In this document: piece after piece, positions 1 through 7,588 of the stretch
Layout: every line of letters starts with the position of its first letter
How positions within the stretch are numbered: position 1 is the stretch's first letter
Source of the DNA: CAYLOC01 sp964385195
Lineage (GTDB): Bacteria > Actinomycetota > Actinomycetes > Propionibacteriales > Nocardioidaceae
Assembly: GCA_964385195.1 (NCBI GenBank)
Contig: CAYLOC010000086.1
Coordinates: 1-12,579 of the forward strand
Direction: 5' to 3'
DNA: 12,579 nucleotides
Notes under the pieces: model-generated
What the model was told of the DNA's origin: nothing
What the model saw: the letters and a program-made list of their open reading frames with translations, nothing else
Databases searched by the model: none
Position numbers and translations under genes: made by a program

Positions 1-3000
1 TCCGGCGGATCAGCGTTGAATCGGTTCGTCACCGTGATGGTCAGAGTCTGCAACGAGTCGGACTTGCGCACGACCGCTGCGTCGTCATAGGAGGAGAAGT
101 CCACCGAGTTCGCATCCGCACCCTGGGCGTCGGTCTCCTCAGCGAAACAGTGCGCACCGGCAGGCACCAACGCCGCCCGCCCGTCCGCGTTCGAGACCAC
201 CACGGTCTGCCCACCGCGGACCTGCACCGAACCGGCGTAGACACTCAACAGTCCACCCTCAGGTCCCCTGATCTGACACGTCACCGCTACGGTAAACGTC
301 AAGCCCGCCGCATCCTCCCGGCCAGCCCCGGTGATCACCTTCGCCACCTGCACCTTCGCCGCGGAGTAGACGTTGACAAACCCTGCGGTCACAACCTGTG
401 CCACACCATCGGCGTCGACATCAGGAATCGTCACCGTCACCGGCGCCGGCGTGCTATCGGCGCCAGCAGAACCCACCTCGGTGACATCACACACCGCACC
501 CACCGGCAACCCGGTCATCGGGTCCGAGACCAGGACCTGCTCGGCATCATGGCGCCGCAGCACCAGCGTGTCGGTGAATGCCGTCTCATCCCCGTCGAAT
601 GCGCACGCCACCTCGAACCGGAACGGCCCTCGGCCCAGGCTCTGACCCGGCCCATCTACCGTCTTCGCGATCCGCAGCCCGCCGGCCCGGTACTCATTGC
701 TGATCACAACCCGCACCGGCTCATTCGCACCGATCTGCACCGGCGCCGACACCGCTCGGCCCCCGGCCGGGTCATAGCTCACCTGCGTCGCACCACCGGA
801 GTCGATCTCGCCGACAACACACGTCGACCCCACCAGGGCCTGCACCGTCGTCGGCGTCCCCGGACGCACGCTTACCGTCTTCGGGAACCCCGGGAGCACC
901 CGGCCGTCGGCCCGACACGTGACCCGCGCCTGGAACTCCGACGGCGCGAACCCAGCCGCAGGACCCGACACCTCCTTCACCAGCTCCAGCGACCCGGCAT
1001 CAAACCGGTTCATCACCGTGACCGTGGCGGTCTCACCAACTCCGATCGTCACCGGCTCGGTCGGGTCGATCGCGACGGTGCTTGCTGCGCCGTCGTCGGT
1101 TTCGGTGACCGCGCATTGCGCCCCCGCCGCGATGTCGCCGATGGTCTTCTCCAGGGGTTGTTCACCGCCGAGGACGACCGCCCCGTCCCAGACTTCGCGG
1201 GTTCCCGATGCGTCGGTCAGGGTGCACGACACGGCCAGGGTGAACGGTCCCGTCCCATCGACCTGCGCCAGTTCGCCTGTCACCTCTTTGCGTAGGTGCA
1301 AGGCGCCGACCTCGAACTCGTTGGCGATGACGGCGGTGTTCACCCCGTCGTTGTCGGCGGCCAAGGTGATCGTGGCTTCGGCGCCTTCTTCTGTCTTCGG
1401 CGCAGAGTCCCCGGCAGCGGCAGTCGTGATCGTCGTCGTTTCCGCGCCACGATCGTTGGTCTCGGTGATGGTGCAGTCGGCGGTGGCCGGCAGCATGTCG
1501 AACGTGACACTCTCACCGTCGGACAGGGTGGCGGTCATCGGGTGATCTGTCCCGTAACCGTCGGCGTACACCTGTTCGCCGAGGTAGATGCAGGCGACCG
1601 ACACGCCGAACGGGCCGTAGCTCACCGGCGTACCGTCGGCGTCGACTGCGGAAGTGTCGACGTGTTTGGTGACCGTGAGAGACGCGTAGTCGTACCTGTT
1701 GGTCAGCGTGACCACCTGCACGTTACTGATGTCCTGCGACACCGTGGCCGTGGTGGTGGAAGTCGCGCTTTGGCCGTGATCGCCCTCAGTGACGGTACAA
1801 CTGGCGGCGTAGGGAAGATCCCTAACGGTCACCGGCTGACCACGAGTCAGGGTCAGGGCGGCCCTGTCTCCGAGCGGAACTTCCTGCCCAACCGACGTAC
1901 AGGACAGTGTCGCGGCGAAACTGTCCGGCGCATACTGCGCAGCCGCAGCACCAGTGAGGGTCTTGACCACCTGTACGGGGCCGGTGGCGAGCGCGACACC
2001 GACCCGAGGCGGCTCGGTCGTCAGCGTGTATCCGGTCTTCGCGCCGTCGATCCAACGCCCGGACATCCCCACAGTGTTGTACGCGATCGTGTCAGCCCCC
2101 GCGGTGGGCGAGAACGCCGGAGCGGTCATGGCCAGGTCGACATTCAAGGTCCCTGCGGGAGCGAGAGCGGTGTCAGCCAGGATCTCGATCTTGATTCCGG
2201 TCACGGTGTCGGCATCGACCGGCAGACGCGTGCCGGTTGCCCACTCGACCCAGGAGCCAGGAGCACAGGCCGTGTCATCGGTGCCCAGGTCGTCGGTACA
2301 CGGCTGCTCTTCAGTTGTGTAATAGACATGGAGTGTGCCGGCGAGGCCAGCGAGCTCGGGCCGGGCGCCCTCCAGCAAGGGCCGCCACTGACTTCCGCGA
2401 GCGAGGGCCGGCACAGTCGCCAGCGCATCACCGGGGGCCGGTAGGCGGTCGACCGCGACAATCCTGTCGATCGGGCGGTTGCCGGTGTTCACAAAGTGCA
2501 TGCGCCAGGTCACCGCACCGCCGGGCTTGGCCAACGGGATACACGGGCGGGCGAAGAAACCGTCCTGGTCGGGACGACACCGCACGGCCCGGTCCACGCT
2601 GGGATCCACCGTGACTCCGAGTTGATCGGAGCCGTCAGCCTTCACCAGCTTGTGCACAGCCAGGGCGCCCGCGCTTTGCACCGAGTTCGTGGCCGCGGCA
2701 CGGCATTCGCCCGTGTCCTCATCGAGCGTGCCGCTACAGTCGTCCCACGCCCGGTCCCCTGTCACGCCGAAACCGTTGGTGAACTCGGTATGTGCGGCCA
2801 ACCCGGGCCGGGTCTGCATATCGAAGGAAATCGTGTATGTCTCGCCGACCTGGAGCTCACTGCCCTCCGGGAACGTGAACATGATCGACATCGGGGTCTC
2901 CACCACGGTGACTTGATCGGGCTCGGTCGGCAGGGCCGTGTCAGCGGAGGACTTCGGGGAGAGCTGGAACGTGTAACGGCTCGACTCGGTGACCTCCGGA

Positions 3001-6000
3001 TACCGCAGTACCGGCCCTTCGTCATCGATGGGCAACCGGTCGATCACGACCGGGTTAGAGATCGGGACATCTCCGGTGTTCTTGATCGTCAGCGTGTACG
3101 TGAATGGCTTGCCTGGCTGGACGACATCGCCGTCGGGTGCCTTGGTGACCTGTACGGCGTTCGTCGCGTGACGGTAAACGAGTGTTGCGGTTGCGTCCGC
3201 AGTGGACGTCAGCGGATCACCGTCGACATCGACGTCGGAGCTGATCACCCGTGCTTGGATGGTGTCGGTAGCCTCGCCTGCGGTGGTCTCCCCAGGGGCG
3301 GGGTCGCTACCCGCAAGGTCGGATGGGACCGGTCCGCCGGTGTGTAGATTGACCCGACGTTGAACGGTAAAGGAGACCTCCTGTTTCGGGTTGGCCGGGT
3401 TTTCCCAGTTGCGGCCGTCTGTCCGGGTGAGTGTGAACCGCAGGCCCTGGACCTGGTCCGCGGTCACCGCGTCGGGAAGGCGCATCGTGGTCTCCGGCGC
3501 AATGACCGGACTTCCGGTCTCCCAGTGTGCACCGGTCAGCACCGGGTTCCCGTCCTCGTCGAGCGACCAGGTGCCACCGACGAGCGCGTCCACCCGCACC
3601 TGATCGATCGGTTTGGTGAATCCGATCGGCTCCAGAGCCGTCAAGTCGTACTGGTTCCAAAAACTCGCGTCGGTATCGGTCAGTGTCATGACCGTGGTGC
3701 GCGATGGGCCGGATGGACGTGCACCCAGCGTCACGGTGACGGGAGAGCGGTCGGGTTCGGTCTGGCTCGTTGGATCGAAGGACTTCTCGGCGACGACCCC
3801 GATGCCCTGTTCGGTGAGCTTGACAGAGGCCGATGCGTTGTCGGTCACGGTTCTCCGATCAACACCCGGGTAGTCGATCAGGTCGGCAACCTCGACATCA
3901 ACGGTGTTGTCGATTGTTTGGCCCGCCGTCGGTGGCGCGCCGTCGGAGCGGGCCTCAGAACGCAGCCGGAAATCCATACCGACGGTGGCAGTGGCGCCGG
4001 CGTCGATGCGACCGGTGTAGGTGATCGTCAGGCCCACGACATCGGCGAGCTGGGCTTCTGTCAGGGCGAGGGCCTCGGAGCGGCTGTAGGTCTTGGTCGT
4101 GGTATCGGACTTCGTCAAGGCGACGGTCACGTCGGTGGCTCCGATGGATGCCGGGGCGGTCATCGAGGTAAGCCCGATCAGGTTGAAAGTATCGAACGCG
4201 TCGGTGCCACCGCCGGGCTCGGTGATGGTGAGCTGGTCTACCTTGGCCGGTGTGGTGTTCTGAGCGGTGATGGTCACGCGGCTGGTGGGCCAGTCGTCGG
4301 CAGGAACACCGTCCTGAGGGATTCCCAGCGGGCCACCGGTCCACCTCTTGGCCACCTTGGTGGTGACCGGAACGTTGACCAAGGCGATGTCATCGGAGTC
4401 GGTCCCGTCCAGGAGTACGGAGTCGTCGGCCTGGTAGCCCGTTGCGCGGGCGGTGTTGCGGATCTCCCCGGCACGGCCGGTGATGTTGTAGACCCGGTCC
4501 GCGGTCACCGGAACCTCTGAGTCGCTGCGCAACTCGTCACGCAGTTGGAACACCGGACGGATGTGTCGGTCGTTGCCGGTCGAGGCAGCGACACCGGAGC
4601 CTACCGGTGGAGCACTTGGATCGTGGCCGCTCCGTTCGATGCGTGTCGGACTTTCGACGTACGTCAGTCGGAAGCCGATGGTGTCTGCACGCTCAGCGTC
4701 AGTCAGGGTGACGCCCGGAAAACTCCCGTCGCATGCTTGCGGACAGGGGTCGTTGGCGGCCTCATGCCATGACCCGCTGGCCGGGTCGGTACTGCCCTCG
4801 GCGAGCCGATACAACTCCACCTTGGTGATCTCGTCATACGTCAGGTGCGGGTCCATCCCGGAGGTGATCGCATCGATGCTGACGAGGTCGAACACGTCGT
4901 AGACGCTGTCGGCCAACGGAGTGGCAGAGGGGTCGGCAGAGTCGGTGACACTCATCGAGGACACACCGGTGAACGCGTTGGTCGACCAGGACAGCGTCGC
5001 TTTGGCCCGCTGTTGGGAGCGCGCGTTGAGTAGTTCTCTGTTCCAGGACTTGTCAATCGGGTCGGCGGATCCTGGATCTGGCGGCACCAGGGTGATCTCA
5101 GGACACTGGGTCTGCGCAGCCGCCGCTGAGAGGGCGCCGTTGTGGGCTGCTACGGCCGCACAGTCACTTACCGAAGCATCCGAGCCTGCCATGTCCGGCC
5201 GGAGTGCGTAGGCCAGGTTCGGGGCCACCGTGGTCCCCGGCGGAAAGCCCTTCGCGAACTCGTAGACGAACCGGATGCCTTCAGCGCCGTCCCTGACCGT
5301 CTCAGGCAGGTCCGCGTTGAGATACCCCGGACCGGACACGTCGGTCATCCCGTCCACGTCTGTCCAGGTGGAACCGTCCCAGTACTGCACGGTCAATGTT
5401 GCCTCCGCCGGGATCGGCGTGGCGACGATGCGTACTGGACGGAATGCGTCGTACCACTCATCACTCGCGAAGTCCGCCGGGTCACTGACGATGATCTGGT
5501 GGGCGTCGGTGGTGGATGCCGGGAAATCTTCCAGGGTGCCGCGGAGTTGTGCGGTAGCGATCTGGCCGGGGTTCGACGGGATGGAAGCCGGGTGGATGCT
5601 CTTGTCAACATCGACGGCCAACCGATGCTTGATCGTGGTCAGGACTGCGGTGGCTGTGTCCCTGGCCGTCGCAGCACCAGAGGAGCCCTGCACCGCAACG
5701 GTGTTGTCGTGCTGGATCTCATCGGCCGCCTGTTCGGTCGCCGCCCTTACGCCGAAGGGAATCGTTGTCAAGGCGCCTGGGACGATCCGCCCGGTGAACG
5801 TGACGGTAAACCCGGTAACCGGGGCGCACTGTGCCGGTGGCGCTGGCAGGCTGTCTACTTTTCTGGTCGATCGCGGAGAGCCGGGCGAGCCGGCGCACTC
5901 GTAGGTGATCTCGGCCTCATCGGCACCCGTCGGCCAGACGATACCGGTACCTTCGTCGTCAGTACCTAACCCGGTGAACGTGAGCTCGCCGTCCTCGAAC

Positions 6001-7235
6001 GGGTTCGGCGACGCCGCCGCGGGTTCGGTGATGGTCAGCGAGTCGAGTGGAGCGTTGGCGCTGGTGTTCCGCGCGCTGAGGGTCACCGTGCTTGGGTCGC
6101 CGACGGCAACTGTATCGGGCTCAAACGCCTTCCCGGCCATCACATCGAGGTCAGCCGGCAGGATCCGGTAGGTATCGGTAGCGGGGTCGGAGGCGGCGCT
6201 GGCCGCGTCGAGCGTGACGGTGGTGCCGGCACTGTTGTTGACGTCAGTCGCTTCGGTCAGCCCAGACACATTGTCGCGCTGCGTCAGGTTCAGCACTACA
6301 CCGCTGGTGGCGTTGGGGGTGATCCCCTCCCCGTCGGTGCTGGCAAACACGAACTGCACACCAGTCACGTCAGCCGGGTCAACGCCCGCCGGCAAGGACG
6401 CCGAAGACCCGGCCTGTCCGTCCACCCAAGCGCCGTCGACGTAGGCCCGTACCTGGACCGTTTCGGCGCCGGCGGGCAGGGTCACCTCCCCGAGGGAGTC
6501 CAATCCGAGGTAGGTGAATGGGTTCGGAGTTGCCGCCGGATCCACGGGATCGCTGAGGGTCAGACTGTCCACGGCGGAGTTGGAGGTGTTGGTACCAGTC
6601 AATGAGACCGCCAATGCAGCCCCAGGGCTGGCCAGAGCGCTGGCAGGATCGATCTGCTTGCTGGTTTCCGCACCGAGGGTCAGTGGTACCTGCGGTGTGA
6701 CCGTCGCCTTTGCCTGTTTGGTAGCGGCGTTGTCGGCGGAGATCTTCGCCGTGTTCACCAGGTCTACGCCATCCTTGGCATAGGGGTAGTCCGCGTCCAA
6801 CTGCACGGGAATCGTCAGTGTCGCGGTCCTGCCAGCCGCGATGCCGGTCTTGCCGCCACCCAGGTCATCGGTGAAGGTGACGGTGACCGAGGTGTCGTCG
6901 TGATCAATATCTCCCGCTACGCCGCCGGTCATCGTGGGTTCGCCGGTGATGGTCAACCCGTCGGGGAGCGCATCAGTCAAGATGGCGCTGAAACATCCAC
7001 TGACTTGGGCCGCGGTGCACTGAAATTGCACGGCATAATTGAACTGTTGCCCCGGCACAACGTCCGCCACAGACGCCGACTTGGTGAGTTTCATGACGGC
7101 AGTAGGGGCGGCTTGCGCTCCCGTGGGCACCGTCGCTAGCCCCAGTCCCAGTAACGCAGCCAGAAAGGGGACCAACCAACGGGCCAATCGTCCTGATTTT
7201 CGGCGTGCTTTTGCGGCGCGTGCGAACCCCGTCAT
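1..7235 (-). CDS. Giant secreted multidomain surface protein (DUF11-like and DUF5979-like repeats), C-terminus outside window
   Basis: One frame is open from the ATG at 7235 to the left edge, at least 2411 codons, with no stop seen. Residues 1-42 look like a Sec signal peptide: a basic start (seven Arg/Lys in the first 19), a hydrophobic core WLVPFLAALLGLGLA, and a likely cut after A-Q-A at 42. Then come a DUF11-like domain (about 44-190), six set-A repeats starting near Lys193, 369, 545, 729, 963 and 1151, two DUF11-like domains (about 1360-1755), and six set-B DUF5979-like repeats (Lys1758 to Asn2404). No enzymatic motif was seen. A structural, adhesin-like stalk is inferred. Whether it ends in a sortase motif or a membrane helix cannot be seen. 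The start is chosen for the signal peptide and a GAGG Shine-Dalgarno 7 nt upstream. The long plus-strand open frames across it are shadows. Confidence 0.9.
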   Translation of the reverse strand, partial: MTGFARAAKARRKSGRLARWLVPFLAALLGLGLATVPTGAQAAPTAVMKLTKSASVADVVPGQQFNYAVQFQCTAAQVSGCFSAILTDALPDGLTITGEPTMTGGVAGDIDHDDTSVTVTFTDDLGGGKTGIAAGRTATLTIPVQLDADYPYAKDGVDLVNTAKISADNAATKQAKATVTPQVPLTLGAETSKQIDPASALASPGAALAVSLTGTNTSNSAVDSLTLSDPVDPAATPNPFTYLGLDSLGEVTLPAGAETVQVRAYVDGAWVDGQAGSSASLPAGVDPADVTGVQFVFASTDGEGITPNATSGVVLNLTQRDNVSGLTEATDVNNSAGTTVTLDAASAASDPATDTYRILPADLDVMAGKAFEPDTVAVGDPSTVTLSARNTSANAPLDSLTITEPAAASPNPFEDGELTFTGLGTDDEGTGIVWPTGADEAEITYECAGSPGSPRSTRKVDSLPAPPAQCAPVTGFTVTFTGRIVPGALTTIPFGVRAATEQAADEIQHDNTVAVQGSSGAATARDTATAVLTTIKHRLAVDVDKSIHPASIPSNPGQIATAQLRGTLEDFPASTTDAHQIIVSDPADFASDEWYDAFRPVRIVATPIPAEATLTVQYWDGSTWTDVDGMTDVSGPGYLNADLPETVRDGAEGIRFVYEFAKGFPPGTTVAPNLAYALRPDMAGSDASVSDCAAVAAHNGALSAAAAQTQCPEITLVPPDPGSADPIDKSWNRELLNARSQQRAKATLSWSTNAFTGVSSMSVTDSADPSATPLADSVYDVFDLVSIDAITSGMDPHLTYDEITKVELYRLAEGSTDPASGSWHEAANDPCPQACDGSFPGVTLTDAERADTIGFRLTYVESPTRIERSGHDPSAPPVGSGVAASTGNDRHIRPVFQLRDELRSDSEVPVTADRVYNITGRAGEIRNTARATGYQADDSVLLDGTDSDDIALVNVPVTTKVAKRWTGGPLGIPQDGVPADDWPTSRVTITAQNTTPAKVDQLTITEPGGGTDAFDTFNLIGLTSMTAPASIGATDVTVALTKSDTTTKTYSRSEALALTEAQLADVVGLTITYTGRIDAGATATVGMDFRLRSEARSDGAPPTAGQTIDNTVDVEVADLIDYPGVDRRTVTDNASASVKLTEQGIGVVAEKSFDPTSQTEPDRSPVTVTLGARPSGPSRTTVMTLTDTDASFWNQYDLTALEPIGFTKPIDQVRVDALVGGTWSLDEDGNPVLTGAHWETGSPVIAPETTMRLPDAVTADQVQGLRFTLTRTDGRNWENPANPKQEVSFTVQRRVNLHTGGPVPSDLAGSDPAPGETTAGEATDTIQARVISSDVDVDGDPLTSTADATATLVYRHATNAVQVTKAPDGDVVQPGKPFTYTLTIKNTGDVPISNPVVIDRLPIDDEGPVLRYPEVTESSRYTFQLSPKSSADTALPTEPDQVTVVETPMSIMFTFPEGSELQVGETYTISFDMQTRPGLAAHTEFTNGFGVTGDRAWDDCSGTLDEDTGECRAAATNSVQSAGALAVHKLVKADGSDQLGVTVDPSVDRAVRCRPDQDGFFARPCIPLAKPGGAVTWRMHFVNTGNRPIDRIVAVDRLPAPGDALATVPALARGSQWRPLLEGARPELAGLAGTLHVYYTTEEQPCTDDLGTDDTACAPGSWVEWATGTRLPVDADTVTGIKIEILADTALAPAGTLNVDLAMTAPAFSPTAGADTIAYNTVGMSGRWIDGAKTGYTLTTEPPRVGVALATGPVQVVKTLTGAAAAQYAPDSFAATLSCTSVGQEVPLGDRAALTLTRGQPVTVRDLPYAASCTVTEGDHGQSATSTTTATVSQDISNVQVVTLTNRYDYASLTVTKHVDTSAVDADGTPVSYGPFGVSVACIYLGEQVYADGYGTDHPMTATLSDGESVTFDMLPATADCTITETNDRGAETTTITTAAAGDSAPKTEEGAEATITLAADNDGVNTAVIANEFEVGALHLRKEVTGELAQVDGTGPFTLAVSCTLTDASGTREVWDGAVVLGGEQPLEKTIGDIAAGAQCAVTETDDGAASTVAIDPTEPVTIGVGETATVTVMNRFDAGSLELVKEVSGPAAGFAPSEFQARVTCRADGRVLPGFPKTVSVRPGTPTTVQALVGSTCVVGEIDSGGATQVSYDPAGGRAVSAPVQIGANEPVRVVISNEYRAGGLRIAKTVDGPGQSLGRGPFRFEVACAFDGDETAFTDTLVLRRHDAEQVLVSDPMTGLPVGAVCDVTEVGSAGADSTPAPVTVTIPDVDADGVAQVVTAGFVNVYSAAKVQVAKVITGAGREDAAGLTFTVAVTCQIRGPEGGLLSVYAGSVQVRGGQTVVVSNADGRAALVPAGAHCFAEETDAQGADANSVDFSSYDDAAVVRKSDSLQTLTITVTNRFNADPP
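3..1964 (-). repeat. Six tandem DUF5979-like domains (set B) with Lys/Glu/Asn triads and Cys pairs
   Basis: These are protein-level repeats inside the giant gene. Each begins at a Lys in a V-x-K type strand and ends at an Asn in N-[REV]-[FY]. Lys residues are 1758, 1857, 1983, 2087, 2191 and 2299. Asn residues are 1846, 1972, 2076, 2180, 2288 and 2404. Each repeat has two Cys: 1779/1813, 1882/1921, 2004/2041, 2107/2139, 2211/2249 and 2320/2363. A Glu sits exactly four residues after the second Cys: 1817, 1925, 2045, 2143, 2253 and 2367. Asn to the next Lys is always 11 residues. The fold resembles CnaB/SpaA-type Ig domains, which in that family form Lys-Asn isopeptide bonds helped by an acidic residue. 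Bond formation here is inferred. The DUF5979 name comes from recalled family features, not a search. Confidence 0.8.
1965..3143 (-). repeat. Two DUF11-like domains between repeat sets A and B
   Basis: Residues about 1365-1757 of the giant protein. The first starts at VTKAPDGDVVQPGKPFTYTL and continues into TIKNTGDVPISNPVVIDRLP. The second, near Lys1529, has the matching pattern KPGGAVTWRMHFVNTGNRPI then AVDRLP. The order P-G-x-x-[FV]-[TY]-[YW], NTG and D-x-LP is typical of DUF11 (the conserved repeat of bacterial surface proteins). The second has extra Cys residues. These domains separate the two six-fold repeat sets. Confidence 0.7.
3144..6659 (-). repeat. Six long beta-rich repeats (set A)
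   Basis: Residues 193-1364 of the giant protein. The six units begin at Lys193, 369, 545, 729, 963 and 1151. Their starts read K-x-[FIW] in contexts such as SKQIDP, GKAFEP, DKSIHP, DKSWNR, AKRWTG and EKSFDP. Each then has an [LMI]-[TSI]-[LIV]-[TS]-[DE] strand (LTLSDP, LTITEP, IIVSDP, MSVTDS, LTITEP, MTLTDT) followed by a short hydrophobic hairpin. Several close with N-T-[VA] (DNTV twice, RNTA). Unit lengths are 176, 176, 184, 234, 188 and 214 residues. I recognise no named family beyond a loose resemblance to DUF11-like surface repeats. Divergence between units is high, so this is an old expansion rather than a recent duplication. Confidence 0.65.
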
Positions 7236-7312
7236 GATATCGCCTCTCGCTTTTCGCTTGTGCAGCGTGCCTAACCAGTGGGTGGGCACGCTCTCCGTCC
7301 AACGGCGATATC
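7236..7312 (-). promoter_or_regulatory. Nested inverted repeats in the 5' leader of the giant gene
   Basis: Outer arms: GATATCGCC (7236-7244 on plus) and GGCGATATC (7304-7312), a perfect 9-bp complement. The ATG-proximal arm abuts the start codon and includes part of the Shine-Dalgarno. Inner arms: AGCGTGCC (7264-7271) and GGCACGCT (7285-7292), 8 bp with a 13-nt loop, wholly inside the outer pair. The arrangement could be an RNA structure controlling translation, or paired operator half-sites. It matches no riboswitch class I recognise. Confidence 0.5.
7243..7246 (-). promoter_or_regulatory. Ribosome binding site of the giant gene
   Basis: GAGG on the minus strand lies 7 nt before the ATG at 7235. 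Its two G residues at 7244-7243 belong to the 9-base arm GGCGATATC, which can pair with an upstream copy, so this site could be masked in the mRNA. Confidence 0.5.
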
Positions 7313-7341
7313 AAGCGCCGTCCCCTTTTTGCTGAAAGACG

Positions 7342-7347
7342 ACGTTA
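7342..7347 (-). promoter_or_regulatory. Candidate -10 element of the giant gene
   Basis: TAACGT on the minus strand fits the actinobacterial TANNNT pattern. It would place the transcript start near 7335 and give a leader of about 100 nt containing the nested hairpins. No convincing -35 is seen at 17-19 nt. The rest of 7313-7445 holds no gene I can support. Confidence 0.25.
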
Positions 7348-7445
7348 TCAAATGCGATTTCGTGACATTGATCGGGGGTTTTCCGCCAAGAAACCGGTAC
7401 GTTGAGCACCAGGGCATACATTGGCACGGGGCGATGGTCGCTCGG

Positions 7446-7530
7446 CGGTGGCGGTGGGATTCGAACCCACGGAGGGTCTCCCCTCACACGCTTTCGAGGC
7501 GTGCTCCTTCGGCCGCTCGGACACGCCACC
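7446..7530 (-). tRNA. tRNA-Ser (anticodon CGA)
   Basis: Minus strand, 85 nt, class II tRNA. The acceptor stem GGTGGCG/CGCCACC pairs perfectly (7524-7530 with 7447-7453), with discriminator G at 7446. The anticodon stem CACGC/GCGTG (7499-7503 with 7487-7491) encloses the loop CTCGAAA, giving anticodon CGA at 7496-7494, which reads UCG. A long variable arm GAGGG-GAGA-CCCTC is typical of serine tRNAs. The T arm is GTGGG-TTCGAAT-CCCAC. CCA is not encoded. It lies between the tadA stop and the giant surface-protein gene, all on the same strand. Confidence 0.97.
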
Positions 7531-7537
7531 GCGACGT

Positions 7538-7543
7538 AGGCTA
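7538..7543 (-). promoter_or_regulatory. Candidate -10 of tRNA-Ser
   Basis: TAGCCT (TANNNT) on the minus strand, 7 nt upstream of the mature tRNA 5' end. The -35 region is weak (TTTCAG 18 nt further up). If used, the primary transcript would have almost no 5' leader for RNase P to remove, so read-through from tadA or another start remains possible. Confidence 0.3.
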
Positions 7544-7545
7544 CC

Positions 7546-7579
7546 GGGGTCGGCTGCAGACCTGAAATCCGCCAGCCCC
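7546..7579 (-). terminator. Imperfect hairpin after tadA
   Basis: On the minus strand GGGGCTGGC (7579-7571) can pair with GCCGACCCC (7554-7546), with one mismatch and one G-T pair, starting 9 nt after the tadA stop. There is no U tract. It may slow or end transcription of the tadA pair, and it overlaps the spacer of the putative tRNA promoter. Confidence 0.3.
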
Positions 7580-7588
7580 GTACGACGG

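Noticed and set aside
150..4520. Long plus-strand open frames (150-1295, 1296-2444, 2496-3347, 3360-4520)
   Set aside because: They lie antisense to the continuous minus-strand surface gene. Their translations are Arg/His/Gly-rich with no domain or motif, as expected of shadow frames in GC-rich DNA.
1..7235. CRISPR array or DNA tandem repeat
   Set aside because: Repetition in this stretch is at protein level only. No repeated DNA unit with regular spacers was seen.
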